A program made the translations under genes and the position numbers. From Pseudomonadota bacterium (GTDB lineage: Bacteria > Pseudomonadota > Alphaproteobacteria > Sphingomonadales > Sphingomonadaceae), in NCBI GenBank assembly GCA_021847605.1, contig JAJZQN010000002.1, positions 124,001-188,000 on the forward strand: a stretch of DNA of 64,000 bases, read 5' to 3'. How positions within the stretch are numbered: the first letter of the stretch is position 1; each line of letters opens with the position of its first letter. This document shows, piece after piece, positions 33,834 through 43,161 of the stretch. Below the pieces are notes generated by a model. The model searched no databases and had not been told where the DNA came from. It was given only the letters and a program-made list of their open reading frames with translations.

Positions 33834-34211
33834 ATGGCACCGAAAAACCCCCTGAAGATCAAGCTGCAACTCCTGTGCGGAGAGGAGATTGCGATGGGAC
33901 CGGGCAAGGCCGACCTGCTGGACGCGATCCGGGAACATGGCTCGATTTCCGCCGCCGGCCGAGCCATGGGAATGAGCTATCGCCGTACTTGGCTATTGGT
34001 AGACGCCATGAACCGATGCTGGATCGAAAAGCTGGTGGATACGGTGCCGGGCGGCGGACGGGAGCGTGGCGCCCATGTCACCGAGGCGGGCGAAGCGATA
34101 CTGACCGCCTATCGCACGATGCAGGCCGCGGCGCAGGGCGCCGTTGACCCTATTGCTGGCGCCGACCTCATGATGATGATGCGCGACCAGCCCATCCCAG
34201 CAGCTTCCTAA
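33834..34211 (+). CDS. ModE-like winged-helix regulator (DNA-binding domain only)
   Basis: The protein has 125 residues. LLDAIREHGSISAAGRAMGMSYRRTWLLVDAMN is the LysR-type helix-turn-helix as in ModE, and the wing contains GGGRERGAHVTEAG. The molybdate-binding (TOBE/Mop) domains of full ModE are absent, so its signal is unknown. No mod transporter is nearby. It lies 52 nt after the hydrolase gene, possibly in one transcript. Confidence 0.8.
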   Translation: MAPKNPLKIKLQLLCGEEIAMGPGKADLLDAIREHGSISAAGRAMGMSYRRTWLLVDAMNRCWIEKLVDTVPGGGRERGAHVTEAGEAILTAYRTMQAAAQGAVDPIAGADLMMMMRDQPIPAAS

Positions 34212-34257
34212 TGGCACAACGCAGCATGGTTGTGGTTGGTTGTGACAGCCCTGCGCT

Positions 34258-35232
34258 CTATTCGCAGCGACGTGTATCCGGCATCGACAAAGGGGGATCG
34301 GACAGGAGGCCGGGACCGGTCAGACTTTCGAGAAAGGCGATGAGCGCCGGCATATCCGTATTTGCGATCGGCAGGCGATGACGTCGCACCGCATCCTCCA
34401 TAGAACGGGCGGTTCCGTCATGCCACCATGGCCCGGTGAGCGCGACATTGCGGAGCGGAGGGGTGCGGAAACGCCCGGCATCCTCCGCCCGTCCGGTCGC
34501 TTCGATCAGGCCAGGATCGCCCGCCTGCGCGGGTTCCAGCGCATGATAGTCCATATCGCTCAGGTCGCGCCCGGCATGACAGCCGGCGCACCCCCGCTGT
34601 TGGAACAGGCCTTCCCCCCGTATCGCCAGCGGAGCCATTGCCGCAGCATCTCCGCCGCGCCATCTGTCATAGGGGCTGTCGAGCGCAATCATCGTGCGTT
34701 CGAACGCGGCCAGCGCGGCTGCCACCGTAGCGCTGTCGATCCGTCCCCTATGTTCGGGAAAGGCGCGCGCGAACAGGCGCCGGTAACAGCTATTGGCGCC
34801 CAGCCGCCGAGGCAATTCCGCCTCCATCCCTTTCATGCCCATTTCGACCGGCCGTTCGCCGACCAAAGGCACTGGCACCTGCGCCTCCAGCGTGGTGATT
34901 GCCGGATCGGCGATGGTCAGGCGGGGAAACCATGCCACATTGGCAAGGCCCGGCACATTGCGCCGCCCCGGCCCGCCATGCACCCCCGGTCGGGTCGCAT
35001 TGCCATCGGCGAAGGCACGTTTCTGTTCATGGCAACCGGCGCAGGCCAGCGTGCCGTCAGCCGATAGATCCGCGTCGTAGAAAAGACGGCGGCCGAGCGC
35101 GACCTTCGCCGCGCTCATCCCATTATCGGCGGGGACAGGCGGCGGTGTCACGCCATCGGGCAGCCGCCATTGCCAGCCGGGCGTCGCCGCAGCCGTCAGG
35201 ATCAGCAGCGCGACGACGCCCAACCATCGCAT
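34258..35232 (-). CDS. MauG/MbnH-like di-haem enzyme (cytochrome c peroxidase superfamily)
   Basis: This 324-residue exported protein has two haem c sites, C64-AGCH and C215-AGCH. LGRRLFYDADLSADGTLACAGCH and RNVPGLANVAWF are the superfamily blocks. The stretch LTIADPAITTLEAQVPVPLVGERPVEMG replaces the FWDGR motif of ordinary peroxidases and resembles the branch that includes MbnH, which oxidises tryptophan of its partner MbnP. W101 lies where an inter-haem Trp would be expected. PWWHDG stands for the usual PYMHDG. ATG 35232 overlaps the stop of the preceding gene by one base, so the two are coupled. Confidence 0.78.
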   Translation of the reverse strand: MRWLGVVALLILTAAATPGWQWRLPDGVTPPPVPADNGMSAAKVALGRRLFYDADLSADGTLACAGCHEQKRAFADGNATRPGVHGGPGRRNVPGLANVAWFPRLTIADPAITTLEAQVPVPLVGERPVEMGMKGMEAELPRRLGANSCYRRLFARAFPEHRGRIDSATVAAALAAFERTMIALDSPYDRWRGGDAAAMAPLAIRGEGLFQQRGCAGCHAGRDLSDMDYHALEPAQAGDPGLIEATGRAEDAGRFRTPPLRNVALTGPWWHDGTARSMEDAVRRHRLPIANTDMPALIAFLESLTGPGLLSDPPLSMPDTRRCE

Positions 35233-35783
35233 CACGACAGCGGCGTCACCATGACCGTCATCGTTTCCGCGCCATTGGCTGCGATCTGAAGCGTGTAGAC
35301 GCCCGGCGTCAGGCTATAATCCACCATCTTGCGCACGCCGGTGCAGTCAGGCCCATGACCATGGGCCGTGGAGGTGGACGCCGCCCCATCCTTCACCACA
35401 TCGACCCATGCCCCGCTGGATAGCGCGACGCGCCATGTCCCCGCCTGCGCCACTGTAAAGCGCAGCAGGCCACCATAGCTGACGCTGCCTCCCGGCTTTT
35501 CGGGTTGCAGGGCGTAGGCGACTTTGGGTGTCGGCAGCAGCGTGACCGTCGCAGCCTTTCCCGCCGTCAACGCGGCCTTGGCCAGACCCTTTTCAGTTCC
35601 CACGGCCTTGACCGCAGCAGGCGAGGCCCAGCCCGCCAAGGCATCAGGCAAGGGTACTGGCGTGGCGCAGGTCGCATGCGATGGTTCGGCCATCTGCGCC
35701 GAAGCCATGTCCGCGCCCGAGAGCATTGGCATAGCCAGTGCCAGGACCGGCAGCAGAATAGTCGGCCGCTTTAAAGGAGACAT
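35232..35783 (-). CDS. small secreted beta-rich protein with His/Cys cluster, partner of the di-haem enzyme
   Basis: The protein has 183 residues. The signal peptide ends near ADMASAQ (30). The mature part has C39, a beta-sandwich-like region (GGLLRFTVAQAGTWRVALSSGAWVDVVKDG), the cluster HGHGPDC (H141, H143, C147) and LTPGVYTLQIAANG as in periplasmic PPC-like domains. Tryptophans are W52, W117 and W126. I do not recognise it as a named family; it is not the four-cysteine MbnP type. Translational coupling to the di-haem gene suggests it is that enzyme's substrate or metal-carrying partner. Confidence 0.6.
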   Translation of the reverse strand: MSPLKRPTILLPVLALAMPMLSGADMASAQMAEPSHATCATPVPLPDALAGWASPAAVKAVGTEKGLAKAALTAGKAATVTLLPTPKVAYALQPEKPGGSVSYGGLLRFTVAQAGTWRVALSSGAWVDVVKDGAASTSTAHGHGPDCTGVRKMVDYSLTPGVYTLQIAANGAETMTVMVTPLS

Positions 35784-35808
35784 CCGGGCTTTCCTCACGA
35801 ATGATAGA

Positions 35809-35829
35809 CTGTATACCCCCCGATATAGC
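35809..35829. promoter_or_regulatory. G6-tract operator-like site between the divergent genes
   Basis: In the 78-nt divergent spacer, the minus strand reads CTATATCGGGGGGTATACAG. The TATA-flanked G6-TA core is like the proposed DmeR operator at 28038. RcnR/CsoR sensors bind such G-tracts, so metal control is plausible for both operons. No local regulator gene is present. Confidence 0.45.
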
Positions 35830-35861
35830 GAGTCGAAAGACCGAAAAAGGGGGAAAATCAA

Positions 35862-38003
35862 ATGCGTGTTGCTCTATCCTGTCTATTGAGCGCCACTTGT
35901 CTAGTCGCACCAGTTGCGTACGCACAGGATAATGCGCCCGATGATGGCGGTAACGATCGTTTTTCGCTTGGCCAGATCATCGTCACCGCCCCCCGGACTG
36001 AAGGCATTGGCATCGACAGTTCGACCCTGTCGTCCAACGCCATCTATACGTTCAGTCGCGCCTCGCTGGACGATGCGATAAACCTGATGCCGGGCGTGTC
36101 GTCGGGCAATAGCGGTGGCACGCGCAATGAACGGCTTGTCTTCGTACGCGGTTTCGACCGTTTTCAGGTACCGTTGTCGATCGACGGCATCCGCGTCTAT
36201 TTGCCCGCCGACAACCGGCTCGACTATGGCCGCTTTCTCACCACCGACATTGCCGAGGTTCAGGTGGCCAAGGGCTATGCCTCCGTCCTCGACGGGCCGG
36301 GCGCGATGGGCGGCGCGATCAACCTCGTCACGCGCAAGCCGACCAAGGAACTGGACATCGATGTGCGCGGCACGGTGAATTTCGATCGGGATGCCGACTA
36401 TGCCGGCTATTCCACCAGCGCGATGATGGGGACGAAGCAGGATAAATGGTATGCGCAGGCGAGCTATGCCCGCAGCTTCACCGATCATTGGGATCTGCCC
36501 GGCGGCTTCACGCCGACGGTGCCGACACTGGAGGACGGCGGCGCACGCGACTTCTCTCGCACGCGCGACTGGCGACTGAATGCCAAGGTCGGCTTCACCC
36601 CCAATGCCACCGACGAATATGCGATCAGCTACACGCGGCAGGAAGGCGCGAAGAGTGCGCCCCTGCACGTCAGCGACACCGTGACCACGGCGCGCTTCTG
36701 GGACTGGCCGTCGTGGGACATAGACAGCGTCTATTTCCTGTCCACCACCGCACTGGGCGACCGGGCGACGCTGAAGACGCGGGCCTATTATAATCAGTTC
36801 GATTCGATCCTGCGGTCGTTCAACGACCGTAGCCAGACGACGCAAAGCCGCCCCTATGCGTTCGACAGCCCCTATGCCGACAAGGCGTGGGGCGGGTCGG
36901 CCCAGCTCGATTTCCGGGCGACCGATGCGGATACGCTGCGCCTCGCCTTCCACTATCGTCACGACAAGCATGTGGAGGCGCAGACCAGTTTCTCCACCGC
37001 AGGCGTGGCGACGACCGAGCCGGACCAGACACAGACCGAAAACACCTTCTCGATCGCGCTGGAAAATGAGATCGCGCTGACATCGGCCCTGCGGTTCACG
37101 CTGGGCGGCAGCTATGACTGGCGCGACCTCAAGCGGGCGGAGGAATATGGCGCGCCGCTCGGCACGTCCGGCGCGTCGGTCATCTATAATTACCCGCGCC
37201 GCGATGCCGACACCTGGAACCTGCAAGGCCGTTTCGACTGGCAGGCGAGCGAGGCGTTGAACCTGCATGCCAGCCTGTCGTCACGGGCGCGTTTCCCCAC
37301 CATCTTCGAACGCTTCAGTCAGCGGTTCAACAGTGCCATCCCCAATCCCACGCTGAAGGCCGAACGGGCGACCAACGCCGAAGTCGGCGGCAGCTGGGCC
37401 AATGACAAGCTGCGGGTAGAAGGCGCGGTCTTTTATAGCTGGGTCGATGACGCGATCTTCAGCGTGCTGACCCCGGCCTATCCCTGCACAGCGTCCACCA
37501 CCCCGCCCGCGGTTCCGCGAGCCGGTTGCGCGCTCACCAACCTGACGCAGAGCCAGAATGTGGGTTCGGGCAACTATCTGGGTGCGGAAATCTCCGTCTC
37601 ATGGTCGGTCATGCCGGGGCTGGATGTGGGCGCCAATTATACCGGCATTCGCCGTCACCTGCGCTACGACGCCAATCCCGCTTTCCGCCCGACCGGCGTG
37701 CCGACGCACAAGGGGTTTGTGTGGGCCGACTGGTCGCCGGTCGAGAGGCTGCATATCGTACCGAGCGCCGACATCGCGTCGGATCGCTGGACATTGTTCA
37801 CCGCAACCCCGGCCAGCGCGGCGCAGCGTTATTATCGCACGGGGGCTTATGTGAATGCTGGCCTGCGCATCGATTATGCGCTGACCGATCATATCGATGT
37901 CGGTGTCGGCGGACGCAATCTGTTCGACGATTATTATACGCTGACCGACGGGTTCCCCGAGCCGGGCCGGACGCTGTTTGCCAGCATCCGCGCCCGTTAC
38001 TAA
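35862..38003 (+). CDS. TonB-dependent receptor (713 aa), probable metal-complex importer
   Basis: Signal peptide to AQ at residue ~22; TonB box-like GQIIVTA; plug about 40-150 with GVSSGNSGGTRNERLVFVRGFDRFQVPLSIDGIRVYLP and GPGAMGGAINLVTRKP. The barrel ends FPEPGRTLFASIRARY with a terminal aromatic residue. Shape and length are those of siderophore or cobalamin-type receptors rather than the larger sphingomonad glycan receptors. GGGGGAA lies before ATG 35862. It is divergent from the secreted partner and di-haem genes, an arrangement that echoes mbnT with mbnPH. Confidence 0.88.
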   Translation: MRVALSCLLSATCLVAPVAYAQDNAPDDGGNDRFSLGQIIVTAPRTEGIGIDSSTLSSNAIYTFSRASLDDAINLMPGVSSGNSGGTRNERLVFVRGFDRFQVPLSIDGIRVYLPADNRLDYGRFLTTDIAEVQVAKGYASVLDGPGAMGGAINLVTRKPTKELDIDVRGTVNFDRDADYAGYSTSAMMGTKQDKWYAQASYARSFTDHWDLPGGFTPTVPTLEDGGARDFSRTRDWRLNAKVGFTPNATDEYAISYTRQEGAKSAPLHVSDTVTTARFWDWPSWDIDSVYFLSTTALGDRATLKTRAYYNQFDSILRSFNDRSQTTQSRPYAFDSPYADKAWGGSAQLDFRATDADTLRLAFHYRHDKHVEAQTSFSTAGVATTEPDQTQTENTFSIALENEIALTSALRFTLGGSYDWRDLKRAEEYGAPLGTSGASVIYNYPRRDADTWNLQGRFDWQASEALNLHASLSSRARFPTIFERFSQRFNSAIPNPTLKAERATNAEVGGSWANDKLRVEGAVFYSWVDDAIFSVLTPAYPCTASTTPPAVPRAGCALTNLTQSQNVGSGNYLGAEISVSWSVMPGLDVGANYTGIRRHLRYDANPAFRPTGVPTHKGFVWADWSPVERLHIVPSADIASDRWTLFTATPASAAQRYYRTGAYVNAGLRIDYALTDHIDVGVGGRNLFDDYYTLTDGFPEPGRTLFASIRARY

Positions 38004-38033
38004 GTCAGACCGCCACAGGCGGGCATCCTCGCA

Positions 38034-38834
38034 TCAGGCGAAGATGTCCGCCAGTGCGCTGCCCTGTGGGCCGTCCTTCCAGTCGCGCAGCGCGACATAG
38101 AGGCTGGCCTGAACCGTCCCCCAGAAGGCGAGGATCAGCGTGCTGCTGACCCCGGATATCAGCAGATAAAGCGGGCTGGGCGTGAAGCCATTCTCCGCCA
38201 TGGCGGCCATGGGGAGCGTACCGCTGGCCAGCATGAGGACGCCGACGACGGCGTAGAAAATCCACAAGAGTATGACCATCAGGACGAACAGGCCGAATAT
38301 CTTCCAGCGTGCGCCCTTGGTCAGTGCGCGGCTGCGCCCGAAAGCTGCGAACACGCCGCTTCCCTCCGCCACCAGCGCGGGCACCGCGACCGACCACATG
38401 ATGTAGAGGATGATGCCGGGGATCAGAAGAAAGCTGAACCCTATCAGCAGTCCAAGCAACATCAGGATGGACAGGCCGATCAGCGGCACCGCCATCGTCA
38501 GGCCCGCGCCGAGGCATTGGGCAAAACTGGCCCGCCCGCCGTCGGCATGGGCCATCGTCGCCTGCACCAGAGCGCCCTGCACCAGCATCGCGAACAGCAG
38601 GAAAATGGCATAGGAACCAAGCGAAACGGCAATGACGCCGATGGTGCTGGATCGATCCGCCATCGCCAGGCTGGAACTCAGAAAATAGCTGAACAGCAAT
38701 TGGGGCAAGGCTCCGAAAAGAAAGGCGATGCCGAATGTCGCCACCGGATTGTCGCCCAAAGTGCCGAAGCTGCGGCTCAACACCGTACCGATCGAAAAAG
38801 ACGTCCGCTCTATAGAAGCCGCGTTGCTCGCCAT
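38034..38834 (-). CDS. multi-pass inner-membrane protein (YciC/GDPD-membrane-domain-like)
   Basis: The protein has 266 residues with about six long hydrophobic helices (for example IAFLFGALPQLLFSYFLS, FLLFAMLVQGALVQATM, LIGLSILMLLGLLIGFSFLLIPGIILYIMWSVAVPALVAEG). The motif IPGIILYIMWSVAVPALVAEGSGVFAAFGRSRALTKG is the hallmark of this uncharacterised family, in which a membrane helix is followed by a conserved S-R-x-L-T-x-G segment. ATG 38834 has GGGGAG upstream. It is transcribed away from the MoxR operon and may share its membrane theme. Confidence 0.8.
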   Translation of the reverse strand: MASNAASIERTSFSIGTVLSRSFGTLGDNPVATFGIAFLFGALPQLLFSYFLSSSLAMADRSSTIGVIAVSLGSYAIFLLFAMLVQGALVQATMAHADGGRASFAQCLGAGLTMAVPLIGLSILMLLGLLIGFSFLLIPGIILYIMWSVAVPALVAEGSGVFAAFGRSRALTKGARWKIFGLFVLMVILLWIFYAVVGVLMLASGTLPMAAMAENGFTPSPLYLLISGVSSTLILAFWGTVQASLYVALRDWKDGPQGSALADIFA

Positions 38835-38956
38835 GGGTGAAGCTCCCCTGATATTTCCCCACCGCGAACAATGTCGCATCCACCAGAGTTTGTCACCTGC
38901 TCAATGACTTGCCTTTATCGCCCTGCACTATAGTCTCGCCGATAGCAGGGGTGCCC

Positions 38957-39649
38957 ATGGCCGGAACGGATGCAGGATCGGACGAAAGACTGGCTGCGGC
39001 GCACCGTGCGCTGCGGGCCAATGGCGATATTCAGTTCGACATGATGCCCGCCCCGCCGCCGCCTACTGCGCCGGCATGGCTGAAGGCGCTGGGCGAATGG
39101 GTGGAATGGGCGCTGGCCCCGGTCGGACGTTTCCTGCGCTGGATCGGCAGTTTCATGCCGGATGCCCCCTATGCGCGCATCTTCCTGTGGACCATCATCG
39201 GCGTGCTGGCGCTGATGATCCTGTGGATGGTGCAGGATCGCATCCGGCATGGCGTATGGCGGCTGCCGACGCGCAAGCGACGCATTGCCGGTCCGACCGC
39301 AATGGTCGAGGATGACTGGGCGCCCGAGGCAGCGCCAGCGCGGGCGTGGCTGGAACAGGCGGATCAACTGGCGGCCGAGGGCCACTATGACGAGGCGGTG
39401 CATCATCTGTTGCTGCGCAGCGTCGAGGATCTGGCGCGGCGCAGGCCGCAAATCGTCCGACCGGCGCTCACCAGCCGCGACCTTGCCCGATCACCCGGCA
39501 TACCTGCCGCGCCGCGCCGCATGTTCGGTGAAATCGCGGCGGTGGTGGAACGCAGCCTGTTCGGTAGCCGGGCCATCGACGCCGAACAATGGGACCGCTG
39601 CCGTCAGGCCTATGCCGACTTTGCCCAGACCAGAAGCTGGGCGGCATGA
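38957..39649 (+). CDS. DUF4129 domain membrane protein
   Basis: The protein has 230 residues. One transmembrane helix (IFLWTIIGVLALMILWMV, about 75-93) separates a short N-terminal part from a cytoplasmic DUF4129 domain (ARAWLEQADQLAAEGHYDEAVHHLLLRSVEDLARR, LARSPGIPAAPRRMFGEIAAVVERSLFG). DUF4129 is typically found with MoxR ATPases and DUF58 proteins. It opens a six-gene operon and overlaps the next gene by ATGA. Confidence 0.82.
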   Translation: MAGTDAGSDERLAAAHRALRANGDIQFDMMPAPPPPTAPAWLKALGEWVEWALAPVGRFLRWIGSFMPDAPYARIFLWTIIGVLALMILWMVQDRIRHGVWRLPTRKRRIAGPTAMVEDDWAPEAAPARAWLEQADQLAAEGHYDEAVHHLLLRSVEDLARRRPQIVRPALTSRDLARSPGIPAAPRRMFGEIAAVVERSLFGSRAIDAEQWDRCRQAYADFAQTRSWAA

Positions 39650-40887
39650 GCGACATCAGCCTGACCCAATCCGGCAAGGATGGCGGCCTGTTCCGCTTTG
39701 GCACCATCGCCCTGATGCTGGCCATCGGCCTGATCGGTTTTGCCGGCATGCTGCTGCTGGGTGCCTATGCGCCGGATTTGCGGTCGGGTAAAAATGGCGG
39801 CGCCCATGCGTTGTCCAATGCAGTGACGGGGTTCAGCGGCATCGTTGAGCTGGCGCAGGCGACCGGACGCCACCCCCGCATCCTGCGCAGCAGCCATGAT
39901 TTCGATACCGAAGACCTGCTGGTCGTCACGCCGGAGGATGGCGCGACCAATATCTCGGCCGCGCTGATGGGGCGTTCCAGCAAGCCGACCCTGTTCGTCC
40001 TGCCCAAATGGCAGACCAGCGCCGATGAAAAACATCCCGGCTGGGCGCGCTATAGCGGCCTTGTCCCGCTGTTCGAGCCGATCGGCGTGTTGTCGCCCGG
40101 CATCCGTTTCACCATGCGCCAATATCGCAGCGGCGGCGGCAGCCTCATTTCGCATGACGCGCCTGACGGCTTTTGGGCGCCGCGCCCGATACAGGTCATC
40201 ACCGGGCTGGAACAGAATAACAAGCAACAGCAGGATCAATGGCGCACCCTGACCCCGATCATCACCGATCGGAAGGGCGGCATGATACTGGTCCGCGTCG
40301 GCGAAGGGCCGCTTTATGTACTGGCCGATCCCGACCTGCTCAACAATCGCGGCATGAAGGATGAGGGACAGGCGGCAAGGGCACTGGCCCTGCTCGACTG
40401 GCTGAACAGCACCGATGCGGACGGCATTGCATTCGACGTGTCGATGAACGGGTTCGGTCATTCGAAAAGCCCGCTCAAATTGTTGTTCGAACCGCCTTTT
40501 CTGGCGATGACATTGGCGATTCTGGCCGCTCTGCTACTGGTCGGCATCCGCGCCTTCGGCCGCTTCGGGCCGGAAGTCATGCCCGATCGCACCATCGCTT
40601 TCGGCAAGGCGGCACTGGTCGACAATAGTGCGCTACTGATCCGCAAGGCAGGGCGTGAGGCACGTCTGGGCGGACGCTATGCCGCCGCTATTCGCGAACA
40701 TGCCGCCCGCATCTTTGGCGCGCCACCGCGATTGCGGGACGCTGCGCTCGACGCCTATCTCGACAGTCTGAAAGGCCGCGAGCGCTTCACCGATCTGGTG
40801 CGCGCGGCAGAAACATCCACACATCGTAACAGCCTGCTGGAAGCTGCGCAGGCGCTGCATGATTGGCAGGGGGAGAAACGCAGGTGA
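39646..40887 (+). CDS. DUF4350 domain membrane protein
   Basis: This 413-residue protein has an N-terminal transmembrane helix ([26 protein letters not shown]). An extracytoplasmic region follows with [25 protein letters not shown] and [20 protein letters not shown], typical of DUF4350/GldG-like sensor folds. A second helix ([20 protein letters not shown]) leads to a cytoplasmic tail. The reaction is unknown. It is coupled on both sides by 4-nt overlaps (ATGA before, GTGA after). Confidence 0.8.
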   Translation: MSDISLTQSGKDGGLFRFGTIALMLAIGLIGFAGMLLLGAYAPDLRSGKNGGAHALSNAVTGFSGIVELAQATGRHPRILRSSHDFDTEDLLVVTPEDGATNISAALMGRSSKPTLFVLPKWQTSADEKHPGWARYSGLVPLFEPIGVLSPGIRFTMRQYRSGGGSLISHDAPDGFWAPRPIQVITGLEQNNKQQQDQWRTLTPIITDRKGGMILVRVGEGPLYVLADPDLLNNRGMKDEGQAARALALLDWLNSTDADGIAFDVSMNGFGHSKSPLKLLFEPPFLAMTLAILAALLLVGIRAFGRFGPEVMPDRTIAFGKAALVDNSALLIRKAGREARLGGRYAAAIREHAARIFGAPPRLRDAALDAYLDSLKGRERFTDLVRAAETSTHRNSLLEAAQALHDWQGEKRR

Positions 40888-41840
40888 ATGTCGAACAGGT
40901 CCAGACGCTGGCCGCCGCCATCCGGCAGGAGGTCGCACGCGCCGTCATCGGACAGGAAGCGACCATCGACCTGATGCTCGTCGCGCTGTTTTCCGGTGGC
41001 CATATCCTGCTGGAAGGACCGCCGGGAACGGCCAAAACGCTGATCGCGCATAGTTTCGCCCGTGCGCTCAGGCTGGATTTCGGCCGCATCCAGTTTACGC
41101 CCGACCTGATGCCCGGCGACATCATCGGCGCCAATCTGTTCAATTTCCAGACGAGCCAGTTCACCCTGACGCGCGGGCCGATCTTCACCGAATTGCTGCT
41201 GGCCGACGAAATCAACCGCACCCCGCCCAAGACGCAGGCCGCCTTGCTGGAAGCGATGCAGGAAAGGACCGTCACCATTGACGGCGAAACACTGTCGCTC
41301 AGCGATCGCTTCATGGTGGTGGCGACACAAAATCCGATCGAGCAACAGGGTGTCTATCCCCTGCCCGAGGCGCAGCTCGATCGTTTCCTGTTCAAACAGA
41401 CGGTCGATTATCCCAGCGCGGAGGAGGAAAGACGGATCGTCGCCACCCATGGCGCGCGCACCCATGCCATGGCACCCGAAGACTGGGGCATCACCCCCGT
41501 CACCGACGCCGCCGGCATAGCCGAGGCGATCGAGGCGGTAGGACAGGTCAGGCTGGTCGATGAGGTGGTCGATTATATTCTGGCGCTGATCCGTGGGACA
41601 CGCGACATCGCCGATCTGGAAAGCGGCGCGTCTCCGCGTGCCGGGGCGATGCTGGCCGGTGCGGCGCGGGCGCGGGCAGCGATAGATGGGCGCGATTTCG
41701 TCATCCCCGATGACGTCAAGATGCTGGCCCCCGCCCTGTTGCGCCATCGCCTGATCCTGTCGCCCGCAGCGGAAATAGACGGTCGTCGTATCGAGGATGT
41801 CGTCACCGGTATCATCGAGATGATAGAGGCACCGCGCTGA
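40884..41840 (+). CDS. MoxR family AAA+ ATPase
   Basis: The protein has 318 residues. Walker A GPPGTAKT near 45, Walker [25 protein letters not shown], sensor 1 [24 protein letters not shown], and the MoxR lid with SPRAG. MoxR ATPases remodel or activate partner proteins that bear von Willebrand A folds, here likely the DUF58 product. GTG 40884 (GTGA overlap with the previous stop) is the probable start; a codon further upstream is possible. Confidence 0.92.
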   Translation: MNVEQVQTLAAAIRQEVARAVIGQEATIDLMLVALFSGGHILLEGPPGTAKTLIAHSFARALRLDFGRIQFTPDLMPGDIIGANLFNFQTSQFTLTRGPIFTELLLADEINRTPPKTQAALLEAMQERTVTIDGETLSLSDRFMVVATQNPIEQQGVYPLPEAQLDRFLFKQTVDYPSAEEERRIVATHGARTHAMAPEDWGITPVTDAAGIAEAIEAVGQVRLVDEVVDYILALIRGTRDIADLESGASPRAGAMLAGAARARAAIDGRDFVIPDDVKMLAPALLRHRLILSPAAEIDGRRIEDVVTGIIEMIEAPR

Positions 41841-41850
41841 TCCGCACGCC

Positions 41851-43161
41851 ATGATCTATCCCACCCGCACCTCCATCTGGGCCGCGGCGGCGGGCGTGCC
41901 GCTGACGATGATTGTCGCCATCATGGTGCCGGGGCGATGGTATGCGGCGCTGGCATGGCCGGTGGCGGTGCTGGCGCTCACCCTGATCGACGGACTGCGC
42001 GGGTCGCGCCCGTCGCAGGCATCGGCGCAGGTAAGCCTGCCCCCCGGTGCCAGCGTGGGCGGACCCGTGGAGGCGACCATAGAGGTGGCGATTGCCGGCG
42101 CGGCGCCGGCCGTCGTGCAATTTGCGGCGAACCTGTCCCCCCTGTTGAAGCAGGAAGAGGGTGAAGACTGGATCAGGCTAAGTCATGGCAGGGGCAGAGC
42201 CATCCTGCCGATGACCGCGATCCGGCGCGGAACCGCGCGGATCGACCGGCTTTGGCTGCGCTGGCGCGGGACGATGGGGCTGGCATGGAAACAGCGGATC
42301 GTCGCGGTGGAAGCCCAAGTCGCCATCCTGCCCGATGTTCGTCCGGTGCATGAACGCGGCGCACAGATATTCCAGCGCCACGCCCTGCAAGGATTGATGG
42401 CGCAGATCGATCGGGGCGACGGCGCGGATTTCGATGCGCTGGTCGAATTTCGCACCGGGATGGATCGGCGTGCGATCGACTGGAAACAGTCGGCCCGCCA
42501 CGTCAAACTCCATGCCAAGGAATATCGAACCGAACGCAACAACCAGATCGTCTTTGCGATCGACAGCGGTCGCCAGATGAGCGAGCCGGTCGCAGGCCTC
42601 AGCCGGCTGGACCGTGTGGTGTCGGCCATGCTGCTGACGGGCTGGGTCGCGCTGAAGCTGGGCGACCGGGTTGCGTTGCATGCGTTCGATTCCCGCCCCC
42701 GCATCGCCAGCGGCCTGGTGTCGGGCGCCGGCGCCTTTGGCGAATTGCAGCGGCTGGCTGCACGCATCGATTATAGCGGTGAGGAAAGCAATTACAGCTT
42801 TGCCCTCTCTTCTCTTGCCGCACGGCTGACACGGCGATCGATGATCGTCCTATTCACCGAGTTCACCGACCTGACCTCTGCCGAATTTCTTGTGCGGGCA
42901 GCGGCGCGGCTGGTGGAGACGCATTTGCTGATGATCGTGGTGCTGCGTGATGAGGAACTGGAATCCTTCGTCGAGCGCCGGCCGCAAAGCGCCGACGACG
43001 TAACCCGCGCCGTCACCGCCTCTGCGCTGTTGAAGGACCGGCTGATGGTGCTGACCCGGCTGCGTCATCTGGGCGTGCATGTGGTTGAAAGCGAATATGA
43101 TCGGGTGGCCGACCGGCTGGTGCAGGCCTATGTCGACCTCAAGCGGAGGAACCTGCTGTGA
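41851..43161 (+). CDS. DUF58 (VWA-like) membrane protein
   Basis: The protein has 436 residues. Two short hydrophobic helices at the N terminus (TSIWAAAAGVPLTMIVAIMV; WYAALAWPVAVLALTLI) precede a beta domain and the DUF58 signature VEFRTGMDRRAIDWKQSARHVKLHAKEY. A VWA-like fold follows with IVFAIDSGRQMSEPVAG (a degenerate MIDAS, DSGRQ for DxSxS). It usually works with a MoxR ATPase. It ends in a GTGA overlap with the SpoIIM gene. Confidence 0.9.
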   Translation: MIYPTRTSIWAAAAGVPLTMIVAIMVPGRWYAALAWPVAVLALTLIDGLRGSRPSQASAQVSLPPGASVGGPVEATIEVAIAGAAPAVVQFAANLSPLLKQEEGEDWIRLSHGRGRAILPMTAIRRGTARIDRLWLRWRGTMGLAWKQRIVAVEAQVAILPDVRPVHERGAQIFQRHALQGLMAQIDRGDGADFDALVEFRTGMDRRAIDWKQSARHVKLHAKEYRTERNNQIVFAIDSGRQMSEPVAGLSRLDRVVSAMLLTGWVALKLGDRVALHAFDSRPRIASGLVSGAGAFGELQRLAARIDYSGEESNYSFALSSLAARLTRRSMIVLFTEFTDLTSAEFLVRAAARLVETHLLMIVVLRDEELESFVERRPQSADDVTRAVTASALLKDRLMVLTRLRHLGVHVVESEYDRVADRLVQAYVDLKRRNLL

